This document shows, in pieces, positions 23,278 to 34,270 of a DNA stretch of 64,000 nucleotides. The DNA is from Amphibalanus amphitrite. Taxonomy: Eukaryota; Arthropoda; Thecostraca; Balanomorpha; Balanidae. How positions within the stretch are numbered: the stretch's first letter is position 1; each line of letters starts with the position of its first letter. The notes beneath the pieces were generated by a model. That model had not been told where the DNA came from, searched no databases, and saw nothing but the letters and a program-made list of their open reading frames with translations. The translations under genes and the position numbers were made by a program. The stretch lies in NCBI RefSeq assembly GCF_019059575.1, contig NW_024881567.1, positions 219,001 through 283,000 on the forward strand, read 5' to 3'.

Positions 23278-24822
23278 CTCCTGCGTGAGCTCAGCCCTCA
23301 CAAGGCCTGCGGCGCTGACGGCCTCAGCGCACGAATTATTCACGAGTGTGCTGAGGAGATTGCGATCCCTCTCGACATCATATGTCGATTGTCAGTGCGG
23401 TCCGGAGTGTTCCCATCGTCATGGAAGCGGGCCAACATCATTCCCGTCTTCAAAAAGGGCTCTAAAAAGCTTCCATCTAACTACAGACCGGTATCTTTAT
23501 TATCACTCTGCTCAAAAATTCTGGAGAAGGTAGTGTGCGAGGACCTGCTCCGTGCATGTCTTCCTGCACTGCCTCCTTCCCAGCACGGATTTCTTCCAAA
23601 ACGCTCTTGCATGAGCAACCTTACCTGTTTCTTGGAACACTGCTGGACCTCACTGACAAAGGGATCGCAAACGGACGCTATCTACACAGATTACTCGTCC
23701 GCTTTTACCAGTGTAAGCCACAAGCTGCTTTTACACAAGCTGGAGCACTCTTTTAACATATCGGGTCTTGCACTTGGCTGGGTTGAGTCTTACCTTAGCC
23801 AGCGGTCCCAGCGTGTAGTGCTGGATGGAAAACACTCTGACTGGACTCCGGTCATCTCCGGAGTGCCGGAGGGCAGCATCTTGGGCCCCCTGCTCTTCGC
23901 CTGCTTTGTCGCTGACCTCCCTAAACACATCGGGTCATCTTGCTTGTCATACGCTGACGACGTCAAAATTTTTCACCGTGTGTCCTCTCCTGAGGATGCC
24001 CACGCCCTTCAGGCTGACTTGGACCGTCTCAGCCGGTGGTCAAGGACCTGGCACCTGAAGCTCAACCCGGCCAAGTGCAGGACCACCACCTTCACTCTGC
24101 GCTCATCACCTCATGTCGCTTCTTACGCGCTCGACGGTCACCAGCTCGAGAGGTGTGTTAATGTGCGTGACCTTGGCATCATCTTAGATAGCAAGCTTAA
24201 CTTCGCAGACCATGTTGATGCTATAGTCTCGAAGTCGAACCGCATGCTGGGCTTGCTGATGAGGAGCATGCAGGTCTCGACACGGGTGCATCGAGCGCAG
24301 TTCGACTGTGTCGCAGCCCTCACCGCCTACAAGGCGCACGTGCGTTCCGTAATGGAATACGGCTGTGTTATCTGGTCGGGTGCCGCTGTCACCCACCTGC
24401 GCCGATTAGAGCGACTACAGCACCGTTTTCTCATGTGGCTGGGCGCCCGGACACAGGCGAGGTGCCCTTCACTCGACTATGCATCGCTGCTTAAACTGTT
24501 CGGCTGCGAATCAGTGAGGTCACGATTCACACAGTGTGACATCAACTACATGCGCTCCGTGTTCAGTGGTCGCTTGGACTGTCCCGACATCTTGGCCATG
24601 TTTTCTCTATCGGCACCCGGCCGTCGCACGCGCCGTCCCGAGCTCTTTCATGTGCCGCGCGGAAGAGTGGACACTGTGAAGCGAGGATTTCTGATTCGTC
24701 TTCCCCAGCACGTGAACTCGCTTGTCCACAGCAGCCCCGACGCCGATTTCTTTATGCCTAGCTGCAGGCTAAGGTCGGAGATAGCCAAATTTGCTGACGA
24801 CCAGGGAACATACTTAGCCTAA
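23278..24822 (+). CDS. Non-LTR retrotransposon (LINE) reverse transcriptase, 5'-truncated
   Basis: The frame is open from 23278 to the stop; the first ATG is at 23389. Recognisable RT blocks follow in order: KACGADGLSARI (finger region), WKRANIIPVFKKGS, NYRPVSLLS, motif A TDYSSAF, VPEGSILGPLLF (usually PQGS, here E for Q), the catalytic SYADDVKIF, and the thumb segment VRDLGIILDSKLNF. The C-terminal part is the usual tail of Jockey/CR1-type LINE proteins. The endonuclease and any ORF1 are missing, and the frame is closed by TAG at 23275, where a frameshift near 23278 separates it from weaker upstream homology. Most LINE copies are 5'-truncated like this. The long undisturbed frame argues for a fairly young insertion. 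Exact clade is not resolved. Confidence 0.85.
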   Translation, partial: LLRELSPHKACGADGLSARIIHECAEEIAIPLDIICRLSVRSGVFPSSWKRANIIPVFKKGSKKLPSNYRPVSLLSLCSKILEKVVCEDLLRACLPALPPSQHGFLPKRSCMSNLTCFLEHCWTSLTKGSQTDAIYTDYSSAFTSVSHKLLLHKLEHSFNISGLALGWVESYLSQRSQRVVLDGKHSDWTPVISGVPEGSILGPLLFACFVADLPKHIGSSCLSYADDVKIFHRVSSPEDAHALQADLDRLSRWSRTWHLKLNPAKCRTTTFTLRSSPHVASYALDGHQLERCVNVRDLGIILDSKLNFADHVDAIVSKSNRMLGLLMRSMQVSTRVHRAQFDCVAALTAYKAHVRSVMEYGCVIWSGAAVTHLRRLERLQHRFLMWLGARTQARCPSLDYASLLKLFGCESVRSRFTQCDINYMRSVFSGRLDCPDILAMFSLSAPGRRTRRPELFHVPRGRVDTVKRGFLIRLPQHVNSLVHSSPDADFFMPSCRLRSEIAKFADDQGTYLA

Positions 24823-25300
24823 GGTCACTGATACAGCTCCTCATGTAGCAACTAGCCGATACCGGTTTTATTCTCATTGTCATTGTCTACACTCATTTTT
24901 CGTCTTTTTTGTCTTTTTATTTCATCCACTGTCATTCTTGCTTATACCTACACTCTTTTAGGATTTCAGGCTATTGCCTGTGCTGTTTACTTTTAGGGGA
25001 TTTCTCATGTCAGTATACTTTTAGCCTCGCTCATTAGCCAGGCGCCTATACTTGTATATTCTCTTAGGCTTTTGCTCATGTCTTCTATATTCTTAGGCTG
25101 TTGCCTGTCGGTTTACTTTTAGGCTCTTGCCATCTTGTTAATTTATTTGGATTTTGATCAGTGTTATCAATCATATTTATTTCCATCCAGTGTGTGTGAG
25201 TGGTTGTTATTGTCAGTGTGCGACTGCATCCGTAAGTGGGGCTTTGCCTGTGGACGCTATGCCAATAAATAAACAAATAAACAAATAAGCATAATCAATT
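24823..25300 (+). other. LINE 3' untranslated region and A-rich tail
   Basis: Contains repeated CTTTTAGGCTCTTGCC-like words and ends in AATAAATAAACAAATAAAC, which looks like the LINE tail. No frame with a domain. Confidence 0.6.
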
Positions 25301-25582
25301 ATTAATAGCTAATTGAATGTATCTGCCCACTAATCGGCCCCTAAAACCTGTTATTTAAGAAATTTAAGAAATGAATGTCACGTGCGCGTCATGACTGCCA
25401 ACCATAAGCGCTACCATATTCTAGTTTGAACTAACTTTTTGCTAGTCCCGACCACATATAGTAGGTTTTCTAGTAGTTATACTAGAAATTCCTACCAAAG
25501 TTCGTCCTACCCTTCACTCAATATACCCTGGATAGGATGGCCTTGGCGGATAGGAAAAAGCTGATGTTGATCTCGCTTCCAT

Positions 25583-25710
25583 GATGGAGATGCAGAAACG
25601 ACAAGAAGACGCTGGCGCCGCCTGCTGCAACTGAGCTCGGAGTTCTGGCGACGCTGGATTCGCGAGTACCTCCCAACTCTGCAAGGCAGACAAAAATGGA
25701 CTGAGCAATC
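25583..25710 (+). pseudogene. BEL/Pao pol C-terminal fragment, left part
   Basis: One frame reads [18 protein letters not shown] then IREYLPTLQ. This is the conserved segment after the integrase core in BEL/Pao LTR retrotransposons, where FW.RW..EYL.TLQ is the signature. The frame is broken upstream by a stop near 25556, and it is cut at 25710 by the hAT-type element. The continuation lies at 29614-29808 in the same frame. Confidence 0.75.
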
Positions 25711-25899
25711 CATAGGCGTAGGAACAGGGGGGGCCAGGTGGGCAAGTGCCCACCCACTTTTCGAGGTGGGGGGGCCAACCATGTGTTTTGGCCCACCCAC
25801 TTTTTACTCGAGGCCCCTCGTCTCGATTTGAGAGGACGTCGTCACCTTCCAGAATAAACAAACTCGGTAAAAATAAGTTCCACGAATCCCCACGCACGG

Positions 25900-27020
25900 A
25901 CTCCAAGGGGCCGTGATGGATCCAAGGAGGCCCTCTGTTCATACTTGTCAGTCGAAGCCCCTGAGACTGATGGCCTGAGAGGCCCTAGTGGATCTGAGGA
26001 GGCCCCAATATCCACACTGGTCTGGGGAGGCCCCTGACACTGGCGGTCTGGGAGGCCCCTCTATCTACACTAGTCAGAGGTTTGAGACTGGTGGTCTGGG
26101 AGGCCCCTCCATCCACACTAGTCAGAATAGGCCCCTGACACTGGCGGTCTAGCCGAGGCCCCCTACCTTCACTAATCAGAGGAGGCCGCTCTATCCTCAA
26201 TAGTCAGAAGAGGCCCCTGAGACTGATGTCTGGGAGGCCTATCCATCTATACTGTAGTCAGAGGAGGCCTCTGAGACTGATGACCTGAGAGGCCCTTATA
26301 ATCACACCAGGCAGAAGAGGCCCATGATACTGATGGACTGAGACGCCCTTCTATTCATACTGGCCACAGGAGACCCCCAAAACTTTCGGTCTGGGAGGTC
26401 CCTCAATCCGGCACCAGTCAGAAGAGTTCCCTGAGACTGATGGCCTGGGAAGCCCTTATATTCACACTAGGCAGAGGAGGCCCCTGAGACTGATGGTATG
26501 AGAGGCCCTCATATTCACACCAGTCAGGAGAGGCCCCCGAGGCTGATGGCTGTGAGGCCCTTCTGTTCATATAACTGGCCACTGGAGGCCCCTGAAACCG
26601 GTGGTCTGGGAGGCCCTCTATCCACACTAGTCAGAAGAGGCCCCTGAGACCGATGGTCTGAGAGGCTCTTATATGCATACTGGCCACAAGAGGCCCCTGA
26701 GACTGATAAGTCAGAGAGGTCCACTCGTAATGAATCTGAGGAGGCCCTCTATCCACATTTACACTTTTCTAGGGAGGCCCCCGGGACTCATGGTCTGAGA
26801 GGCCCTTTTATTTATACTGTCCACAGGAGCCCCCTGAGATCAATGGTCTGAGAGGCTCTTCTATTTATACTAACCAGAGGAGGCCCCTAGGATTGATGGT
26901 CTAACAGGCCCTTCTATTTATACTAGCCAGAGGAGGCCCATGAGACTGATGGTCTGAGAGGCCCTTCTATTCAAACTAGGCAGATGAGGCCCTTGAGAAT
27001 GATAGTCCGAAGAGCCATGC
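25900..27020. repeat. AGGCCCCTGAGACTGATGG minisatellite
   Basis: Degenerate tandem units of about 60-70 bp, each containing AGGCCC(C)TGAGACTGATGG-TCTGAGAGGCC and a TATTCATACTGGCCA-like spacer. Divergence between units is high, so expansion is old or gene conversion is weak. Lies within the hAT-type element. Confidence 0.8.
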
Positions 27021-27039
27021 GGCGGCAACCGGCTGTGGC

Positions 27040-28210
27040 CATATTTCGGCTCGGTAGGGCCCCACAGAGCTCATGAGAGCACCTCAAGGGCTCCTAAGTA
27101 GACACGCTTATCCCCATAAGGGTGCCACGCTGGCTTCTGAAGGCTCCTTGTAGGCATCTAAGGGCCCTTTCCGGCCTCTAACGGCTCCATCCGCCTGTGA
27201 TGGCTCCACACCAGTGTTTATGAGCGCCACACAGCGGCGCCTTTGAGGGTCATACTAGTCTCTTAGGGCCCTATATCGGTGGCTCTGGGGGCCTCACACC
27301 GGCGCCTCTGTGGGCCACCACACCTGTGCATCTCAAGGCTCTATAGGTACATCTGTAGGACCCACACCGACACCTCTGAGGGCCCCATACCAGTATCTCG
27401 GAGCTCTGAAGGCCCCACACCGGTGACTCTGAGGACTTACCGGCTCCTGAGAGCACCATGTTGATGTCTAACGGCTCCACAAGGCCACTGAAGGCACCAC
27501 ACAAACTCTCACTGAGCTCTAATGTCCATGTACCGGCCTCTGAGGGATTTAAGCCAGCGCATTCATAGCCCCACACCAGCAATTATAAGGGCTTCACACT
27601 GAAGTATCTGAGGGTTCCACACCGGTGTCTCTAAAGGGCCACATACCGGCATCTCTGAGGGCCCCATACCGGCGTCTCCGAGGGTCCACATCTGGCGGGC
27701 ACCCATCAGCGACTGAAGGTCCCACACTGTCGACTCCGAAAGCCCCATCTGCGTCTGGGAGCACCATGCCGTCTCTAAGAACCACAGCGGCTCCTCCGTA
27801 CGAAAGATGGGCGTCTGCATGCCAAAGGGGAGCGGTTCTGAGACAGTAGGGCACCTACGTGCAATAGAGGGGCGCCTATGAAGCCCATAGGGGCGCCTCA
27901 ATGCGAAAGAGGGGCGCCTCTGAGGCCTACATATATGGGCGTCCACATGCAATAGAGGACTGCAAATTGCAATTGATCAATGCCATGGGGGTGCATTCAT
28001 AAGAAACAGGGGCGCCGGCATGGCAAAGAGGCGCCTTCAAGTGTCCATAAAAGAGAGACGCCTATGATAAGCACACATTGTATGCGACAACGGGGCGACT
28101 GTTGGACATATAGGGATGTCTCTGATGACTATACATAGGGCGCTCATATGCCAAAGAGGGCGCCTATGAAGCTAATGGGGGCACCTGGGAAACGAGGAAG
28201 ACATTTGTGT
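27040..28210. repeat. CTCTGAGGGCCCCACACCGG and GGGGCGCCTATGAA minisatellites
   Basis: From 27060 to about 27760, units of roughly 30-45 bp end in GAGGGCCCCACACCGG variants. From about 27790 to 28210 they grade into GGGGCGCCT(C/A)TGA-type units of about 30-40 bp. Similar words make up the right end of the window (60985-64000), linking the two hAT-like elements. Confidence 0.75.
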
Positions 28211-28375
28211 AAGGGTTTTCAGGGGTCATGCGCCGTTTGCGGCAAATAGATTCAAAAAGAAATCGGAGGGGGAATAAGTTTTAAAAATGATGCGGACTTT
28301 CCGCACTGTTCGCTTAAGCGGTTACGCCCCTGGGTACATCTGCCCGATCTCAGAAGCTAGATTTGGAGGTCATAG

Positions 28376-29494
28376 GTAGGGGAAGCCCGGCATAGTAAGC
28401 TCTTTTTCATTTTTATTACATACCATACATGCTGTATAAAATGTTGATATCCTGCTAGCTACCTAAGTTCATTGGCCGTGTTTTCCCAAAAATTCGGTTT
28501 TGTGGAATAAGTATAGGGTTGAGAAAAACGAGTTTTAAAAAAGTGTTGATTTTTCTGGGGTAAGCCCGGCATAGGGGTACCTAACGCCGGCCACCTCCCC
28601 AGCGCTTTACAACAAGTTGATGAAACCATTATGTGTTTTCCAAATATTTACGGAAAGTGAAATATTAAGGTACTGATTAGCTCTGGACATCTTAGAGTTT
28701 ATGTCACTACTGGCATTTTAGCTAGCGTCTTCTACATATACAATACAGGTCGATGAATATCGTGATGCGAAATTGACAAAAAATGTGTATTTTAAAATTC
28801 CTTAGAATTTATTTTTCTTTTTACCTTAATGCATCACATTGCATGTCATTCGACTCGGCTGATGAAGAAGAACACAACGACTCCATTTTTGAAGCTCTAG
28901 CTTCATTGTCTGTCGCGTTATCTGCAAAAACGTAGTTTGACCCTAGTTGACCTTAAGTGACATGACTGGCTTTGTCTATGATAACATGTTTATTTTCGAA
29001 ATTTATCTTTGATCTAGGTGTAAACCAAACCTGCTCAGTACCTATTATCTCATGGAAAACAGTGGTTTAGTGGCATTGCTCTCGGTTGGGGGGTAAGCTT
29101 GGCCACTCGCCCGGGGTTACCCCAATGTGCTAATTTTTATTTTAGAACAGCGATATTCGAAAAAATGTCATACTTAAGCCAGCCTGCCTCGTCACCCCTC
29201 ACTACAAATACTTAAACTGTCCTTACATAACATTCGTATAAATATTAGTACTGTATGGTATAACATTAACAGTGCAAGATATCTCACTTTTTAGCTAAAA
29301 ACCATTAAAATATCATTTTTGCGCTATAACTTTAACAATATGCAATTTTTGTCAGCCTTAATTTTTTTGCTGTCGTTACCTTAGCTGCCACGCTGAAAGG
29401 ACAAACAGTTGAGCATTTTATTGTGAATAATTTAGCCGGAAACGGGGTGGCCGGGCTTCCCCCGCGCCCGGGCTTCCCCCGGCTTCCCCTACTT
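28376..29494. mobile_element. Possible nested element with GTAGGGGAAGCC ends
   Basis: GTAGGGGAAGCCCGGC near 28376 has an inverted partner CCCGGCTTCCCCTAC near 29480-29494. Variants such as GGGGTAAGCCCGGCATAGGGG (28558) and GGGGTTACCCC (29113) lie inside. No target duplication is clear, so this could instead be subterminal structure of the surrounding element. No coding capacity. Confidence 0.35.
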
Positions 29495-29613
29495 GAAAGC
29501 AGCCAGCAGGACGAGGCAAAAGTTGGAGGCCCCTGAAAATAGGAGGCCCCCTGGAAAAGGAGGCCCCTTGACAGGGTGGCCCACCCACTTTTCATGACGT
29601 TCCTACGCCCGTG

Positions 29614-29808
29614 GAGCAATCTGAAAACCTGGGTGAAGGTGAACTGGTGCTGTTGGTGGATCCGAATGCACCCAGAGGACTGTGGCCGCTAGCCAGGGTC
29701 ACGAAGACGTTCCCAGGACCAGATGGGCTCGTCCGTGTTGTAGAAGTTAAGACGGCAAAAGGTGTATATAAGAGGCCAGTCACGAACTGTTCGGAGCTGG
29801 ATGTCTGA
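29614..29808 (+). pseudogene. BEL/Pao pol C-terminal fragment, right part (DUF5641-like)
   Basis: The frame continues from the fragment at 25583-25710 after the hAT insertion and ends in a stop at 29808. Motifs GELVLLVDPNAPRGLWPLAR and GPDGLVRVVEVKT are the hallmark of the DUF5641 domain at the end of BEL/Pao polyproteins. It is followed by non-coding sequence, a purine-rich tract and an LTR start, exactly as expected for the 3' end of such an element. Confidence 0.85.
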
Positions 29809-29925
29809 AGAGGATGACTGTAGACGCCATCGGTGGGTGACTGTCATGATCCAGGGATGCAGGCGCAGCTGATGTGGTCTGAAGTGATTCTGAATGACCG
29901 GAGGTTCATTCAGAGTGGGGGGTGA

Positions 29926-30240
29926 TGTTCCGGAGGATCCCGGATAACACTCTGGTGTTACTCTCGAAAGTAAAACAGCAGAAATAGCATGTGCCTCCAT
30001 GCGCGAGGAACTAAAGAAATTTGTGCAGAAATAGAGTGTTTTTGATGTCGAAAAAGAGGTGAAATAAAAAAAAAACAGAAAAATGTGAAAACAGTTTGTG
30101 AATATAAAGTTAAGTTTAATTAAGCTATTAAGAAACAAGAACACAACGCGAGAACACTATCACCAACAGATGTGGTTCTCGCCAATGGTATTGTTTGAGC
30201 TGAAATATTTCGTAAATTTTGTGTTGTGTTTTGCTGTCTT
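29926..30240 (+). repeat. Probable 3' LTR of the BEL/Pao element
   Basis: A purine tract AGAGTGGGGGGTGA (29912-29925) precedes TGTTCCGGAGG, the expected PPT-LTR junction. The right boundary is not certain: no second LTR copy is in the window, because the 5' half of the element is missing. The end coordinate given is approximate. Confidence 0.5.
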
Positions 30241-30274
30241 GTGTTAGGAATAATGGTCTTAATAAATTCGGGAA

Positions 30275-31200
30275 CTATAGGATTGAATATTTATTTGTAA
30301 TAAACTGAAGTTTGTGGATTTTCCGTCTGTCGGTCAAAGAAGTACATCCTAGTTCTCGTCGCAGTCCGTTAGTCGATGTCCGAAGTCCAGTCCCAGTGAT
30401 CTGTCGTGCTGCTCTGTTTTGTGCTTTTTCTAGTCGCATGCCGTCAGTCGTTGTGATGTGTCCGTCGTAAGTGATGTCACAATAGTCGAGGAGAGGTTGA
30501 ACGTAAGTAATATAGAGTGATAGAAGCATTCCTTTAGGTATGTGTTTTGCTATTAAGTATAAAGGGCCCATAGAACGATTAAATTTTAGAAGGACGTCAT
30601 TAATGTGTGTGTGAAAGCGTAGATCTGCGGATAGTGTGAGGCCGAGATGTTTATGGTCATTTACTATTGGAATGGGGTTACCGCCGAAAGTAAGGGTTGG
30701 TCGATTAGTTTGTTGTCGATGTGAGAAAGTTTGATGTGTGGTTTTCGTTGCATTGAATGTTATAGCCCATGTTTGTCCGTAGTTGTGTATGATGTCTAGG
30801 TCTTTCTGTAGTGTCATTTGTGCGTCGTGAAAGTGGTCAGTTGGAGAGTAAGACGAGTATAAAGAGCAGTCATCGGCATAAAAAGCATTTTGTTTGTGGT
30901 TTTGTCACATAGTCCGTTTAAATATAAAATCGCCAGAAGTGGCCCTAAAACCGATCCTTGCGGTACCCCAGCGTCAAGTGTCAGTGTCTGTGATGTAATA
31001 TTATTAATGTCAACTGTCTGCTGTCGGTCCGTCAGATAAGATTCAAGCCACGTCAGTAACTTGTCCGTTATTCCAAACTCCTTTTTACACTTAATAAGAA
31101 GCCCCTTGTGCCAAATCTTTTCAAAATATCGAGAAATGTCTAAGTATATTGTGGTGAAGTCGCGTCCGTTGTCGATAGATTTGTCGAGAGAGAGAGATAA
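30275..31200 (-). pseudogene. LINE reverse transcriptase fragment, frameshifted
   Basis: Reading leftward on the minus strand: a finger/palm segment with TTIYLDISRYFEKIWHKGLL and VPQGSVLGPLLAILYLNGL, then the catalytic AFYADDCSLYSS, then a 180-codon frame (30275-30817) with HKHLGLTLSADLRFHTHIN and the thumb region. A single-base shift near 30890 separates the PQGS part from the YADD part. The N-terminal portion is missing beyond about 31200. It is Jockey/CR1-like and different from the RT at 23278. The element is dead. Confidence 0.8.
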
Positions 31201-31359
31201 TGGATTGAAATGAAAGAATACATAAACTTATGAGCTTTTGTTGACTGGTAGTCAACAAAATATGAATGAAGTGAAGTGAAGCGAATCTAATTAGGACTGT
31301 ATTCTATCAGGTGAAATAAGCGACATAAAACAAAATTCGGCATCAAAAGCCAAAATTAA

Positions 31360-32251
31360 CCCTCGCACTTAAAGGCGGTCGAACGGACCACCTCGGCTTT
31401 TCGCACATAACTCGCGCAAAAAGCGGCAGATCGCGACGAAACTTACATTACCTCTCGATTTTATCAATTTTACACATGTTCTAAAAATTTCATGACCCTG
31501 ACCTAAATGGTTTTTGACTTGTGACCTGATTCTCGAGACCATGCTTGGCCGGAATCGCGGTTTGGCGTATGTCGGCTCACATTATCCGCGCATTTCCAGT
31601 ATTTTTGTGATTGTAACGTCCAAACATGTGAAATGATGTAAGTACTTGGTCTCATGCAGTGTTGTGGGTGTCAACTGTCAAGGCCACCTGAAGGTCAGGT
31701 CAGGTCATTGACCTTTGGTGACCTCGGCTCACTTTTTGGAGTTTTACATGTTTCTAGGGTAGTTTTTCGGGCCAATTTCGGATTTAGCATGCATTTGATC
31801 ATTTACGAAGTAGTTTTAGTGCCTTCGTAACATGTTACGAAGGCACTACGTCAGTTGTAGTTGACACTTGACACTCGCTATGGATAGCCGGCAGGACACC
31901 TACTGGTTGACCTGATCTGACCTGACCTGGCCTAAATGTACGAAGACATCTGTGATCAAAACTAACATGACATTCGTGATCAGCAACCCCCCAAAAACAA
32001 TAACAACCTCGCTTTACGAACTTCAAATAACCTCCTATTTTCCCGACTTCTGGGTAATTGACCTGACCTGGAAAGTTACCCAATGACCTAGGACCTTAAA
32101 GTTGGTTATCATCGGCTTCCTCGCGTCTCCGGCAACACGCTCGTTTTTCCGCGAAGCTCTAGCTCCATCAGGGGCCAAGCGACGATGGGATTCCAACGGA
32201 CCCCCCCCCCCTATACGTTAGACGCTGGCAAAACACGAATACGGGCGAGGG
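31360..32251. mobile_element. TTAA-flanked element, copy 2 (892 bp)
   Basis: TTAA lies at 31356-31359 and 32252-32255; ends are CCCTCGCAC and TACGGGCGAGGG. The interior matches the element at 55197-56073 in reverse orientation, including a GTCAGGTCAGGTCATTGACC-type stretch and a CGTAACATGTTACGAAGGC palindrome (31827-31845). No coding frame. Confidence 0.75.
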
Positions 32252-32359
32252 TTAAATAAAACACCAGTCAATTTCTTTATGTTGTTTTTTTCCATTTCAT
32301 TTTGTCACTCATTCTCGGTTGGCAACTGCCAAGCCGGAAAACTAATCAGTTTCACGAGA

Positions 32360-32825
32360 TCAGAATTTCCGCGCTGTTAGCCATACAGAAACGACAGTTC
32401 TGTCATTTTCGAAACTACGGATAATTATAACATTTTTTAATCTGTATGTATATAGGTGTTCTTTAGTGTTCCTTTGTAGCTTGTAGGGAGCTATCTTGAG
32501 ACTTGACAGGGAGTTGTGCTGTGCCTTTTGCATGTTAGGTATGTCCACAAAAAAACTTGGGGTCACTGATGTTAGTTGTCGGACCTTCGTCCCCGTCCTG
32601 AGCTGAGATGTTAGTTTCACAACGTTTCGGCCAGTTACCCTCTGGCCTTCGTCAGGTGTTCTTTGACCCTCAGAAGGACCTGGATGTTGGTGGCGTTGCG
32701 CCGTACGTACGCGTCATACCGTCCGAAAGCTCCTGTAGTCAGCGGGAATCGAACTCGGGTTTCCCCGGTGATGGTCCACGGTTCTAACCACTCCACTATC
32801 GAGGCAGATATGAGTACGGCCGGAG
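32360..32825 (-). repeat. tRNA-headed SINE-like repeat with hammerhead-like motif
   Basis: Minus strand: GCCTCGATAGTGGAGTGG-TTAG (A box) and GAGTTCGATTCCC (B box) lie at about 32738-32807. About 85 bases beyond comes CCTGACGA, then a perfect 6-bp stem GGCCAG/CTGGCC around AGGGTAA, then GAAAC (32624-32655). That order is the conserved core of hammerhead ribozymes (CUGANGA, stem II, GAAA), which occur in Penelope-like elements. The tRNA acceptor does not pair. No protein is supported in the 86-codon frame downstream. Confidence 0.5.
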
Positions 32826-33196
32826 AAGTAAAAAGTGAACCGAGGTCACCCGAGGTCACCAAAGGTCAATGACCTGACCTGACCTTCAGTCACCCTAATG
32901 TATGGGAGCAACATCAAATAACATGTTTGAACGTTTGAAACCACGAAAAGCTTGCAAACGCGCGGCTAATACGAGCCGACATACGCCGAATCGCGATTCC
33001 GGCCAAACATGGTCTCGGAAAAGAGGTCACAGGTCAAAGGTCATTTGGGTCAGGGTCATGAAATTTCTCGGGTACGTAAAATTGATCAATGCGAGGGTAC
33101 TGAAAGTTTCGTCGCGATCGGCCGCTTTTTACGCGAGTTATTCGCGGAAACTTTAGGGGGTTGCATCAACCCCCACCCCCCCTGTGCCGGCGAGGG
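32826..33196. mobile_element. TTAA-family element fragment, copy 3
   Basis: The right ~370 bp of a family member, aligned with 55690-56073. It ends CCGGCGAGGG followed by TTAT, a mutated TTAA. The left part is absent; homology begins right next to the SINE-like repeat. Contains AGGTCAAAGGTCA at 33031-33043. Confidence 0.65.
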
Positions 33197-34090
33197 TTAT
33201 GTGTTGTAGCACACAGCTGAAAAGGTGTCTTGCACCGGTGTTTGACAACCATTAACACCTTAACGGGTGTCAAAACTAACACCCGTTTGACACCCCAGCG
33301 AGGTACGGCCCTCCAGCAAAAGAGTGGTTGGTTAGTCGTTCTCGTTACGTGTTAGGCATTATAACTTCGAATGACAGAGCCAGTCCAGTAAAATAACTCA
33401 ATAGGAATAAAAAGAGGGTTCATGTGGACACTTCGGCAATGGCTTTCAACAACCATTAGACGTATTTATCAACGCAATATTTATCATTTTTTATTTATCA
33501 CGGGAATAGTCCAATACTTGGTAGAAGGAATGAAGCTACCCTACAAAAAATGCCGCATGTAAAAGTCGGTCAAGTGGTTGCTGAGATATAAGCCTCGCAA
33601 AAGCGTCCGCACGGCCCCGGCCGGCGCGGCCGCTCATACTCAGAAATTTCCGTTAATCTAAGGAAAGACTACGCTCGCTTCGTTCGCTCTGTAATGACAC
33701 ACAGATAAAAACAGTAACGACCCCCTCCCCGCCCTTAGTTCGTGCAAGAAGTAAGAAAATCGGTTCACAACTTTTGTAGTAATAGCGGGTATAAGTCAAA
33801 CATTCTGCCGCCGCGGCGACGCGGCGACGCGGCACGCGCCGCCTGAATTGTAGACTGTGCCGGGGCGGGACGGTTCCATCTTTACATCGCGCTCCTTACC
33901 GCTGATTATATTCGATTCGCGTCAAATTTTGTGAGAAGACTAACACATGTACAGGCAATCTTATGGTCAAATATTTTATGAAAATCGGCCGGGAAAAACT
34001 TGAGTTATGAGCGTGTAAACACAAAATTATGATTGCCGCGTTTCCCGCGTCGGCCGATCCCGCTTCAGCCGGCGACATCTTACTCTTATG
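33197..34090. other. Non-coding, no gene seen
   Basis: Includes imperfect inverted words built on GGTGTCAAA / TTTGACACC (about 33222-33292) and a GC-rich patch at 33600-33640. No domain in any frame of useful length. Confidence 0.45.
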
Positions 34091-34270
34091 GCTGAAACAG
34101 ACTCTTTCCGCAGTCAGGAAATCGCATGCGAGAGCCTATTCAAATACATGGAAGCACGCTCGCATCAATCGCACGCACCTCCCGGATGCGATTGATGCGG
34201 GAAGAATTATAATGTATTTGAATAGGCTCTCGGATGCGATTTCCTTAACGCGGAAAGAGTCTGTTTCAGC
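34091..34270. repeat. Long imperfect palindrome (about 59-bp arms)
   Basis: Left arm 34091-34149 starts GCTGAAACAGACTCTTTCCG; right arm 34212-34270 is its inverted copy with few mismatches. The loop contains a second inverted pair, CGCATCAATCGCA and TGCGATTGATGCG. The whole 180 bp could form one hairpin. It may be a small foldback MITE, but no target duplication is evident. Confidence 0.8.

Larger units (their letters stand above)
25711..29613. mobile_element. hAT-type non-autonomous element (3.9 kb) packed with minisatellites
   Basis: Ends CATAGGCGTAGGAAC and GTTCCTACGCCCGTG are imperfect inverted repeats. GAGCAATC is duplicated on both sides (25703-25710 and 29614-29621), and the insert splits a BEL/Pao reading frame. 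An 8-bp duplication and a CA...TG end fit hAT. Subterminal regions hold CCCACCCACTTTT in opposite orientation. Inside are two families of minisatellite and a possible nested element; no transposase remains. Long open frames across the minisatellites (for example 27563-27952 on the minus strand) are repeat artefacts. Confidence 0.75.

Noticed and set aside
27563..27952. Open frames in minisatellites, including 34707-35252, 35550-35963, 62583-63311 and 27271-27582
   Set aside because: They translate tandem repeats in several frames and on both strands; no start context or domain.
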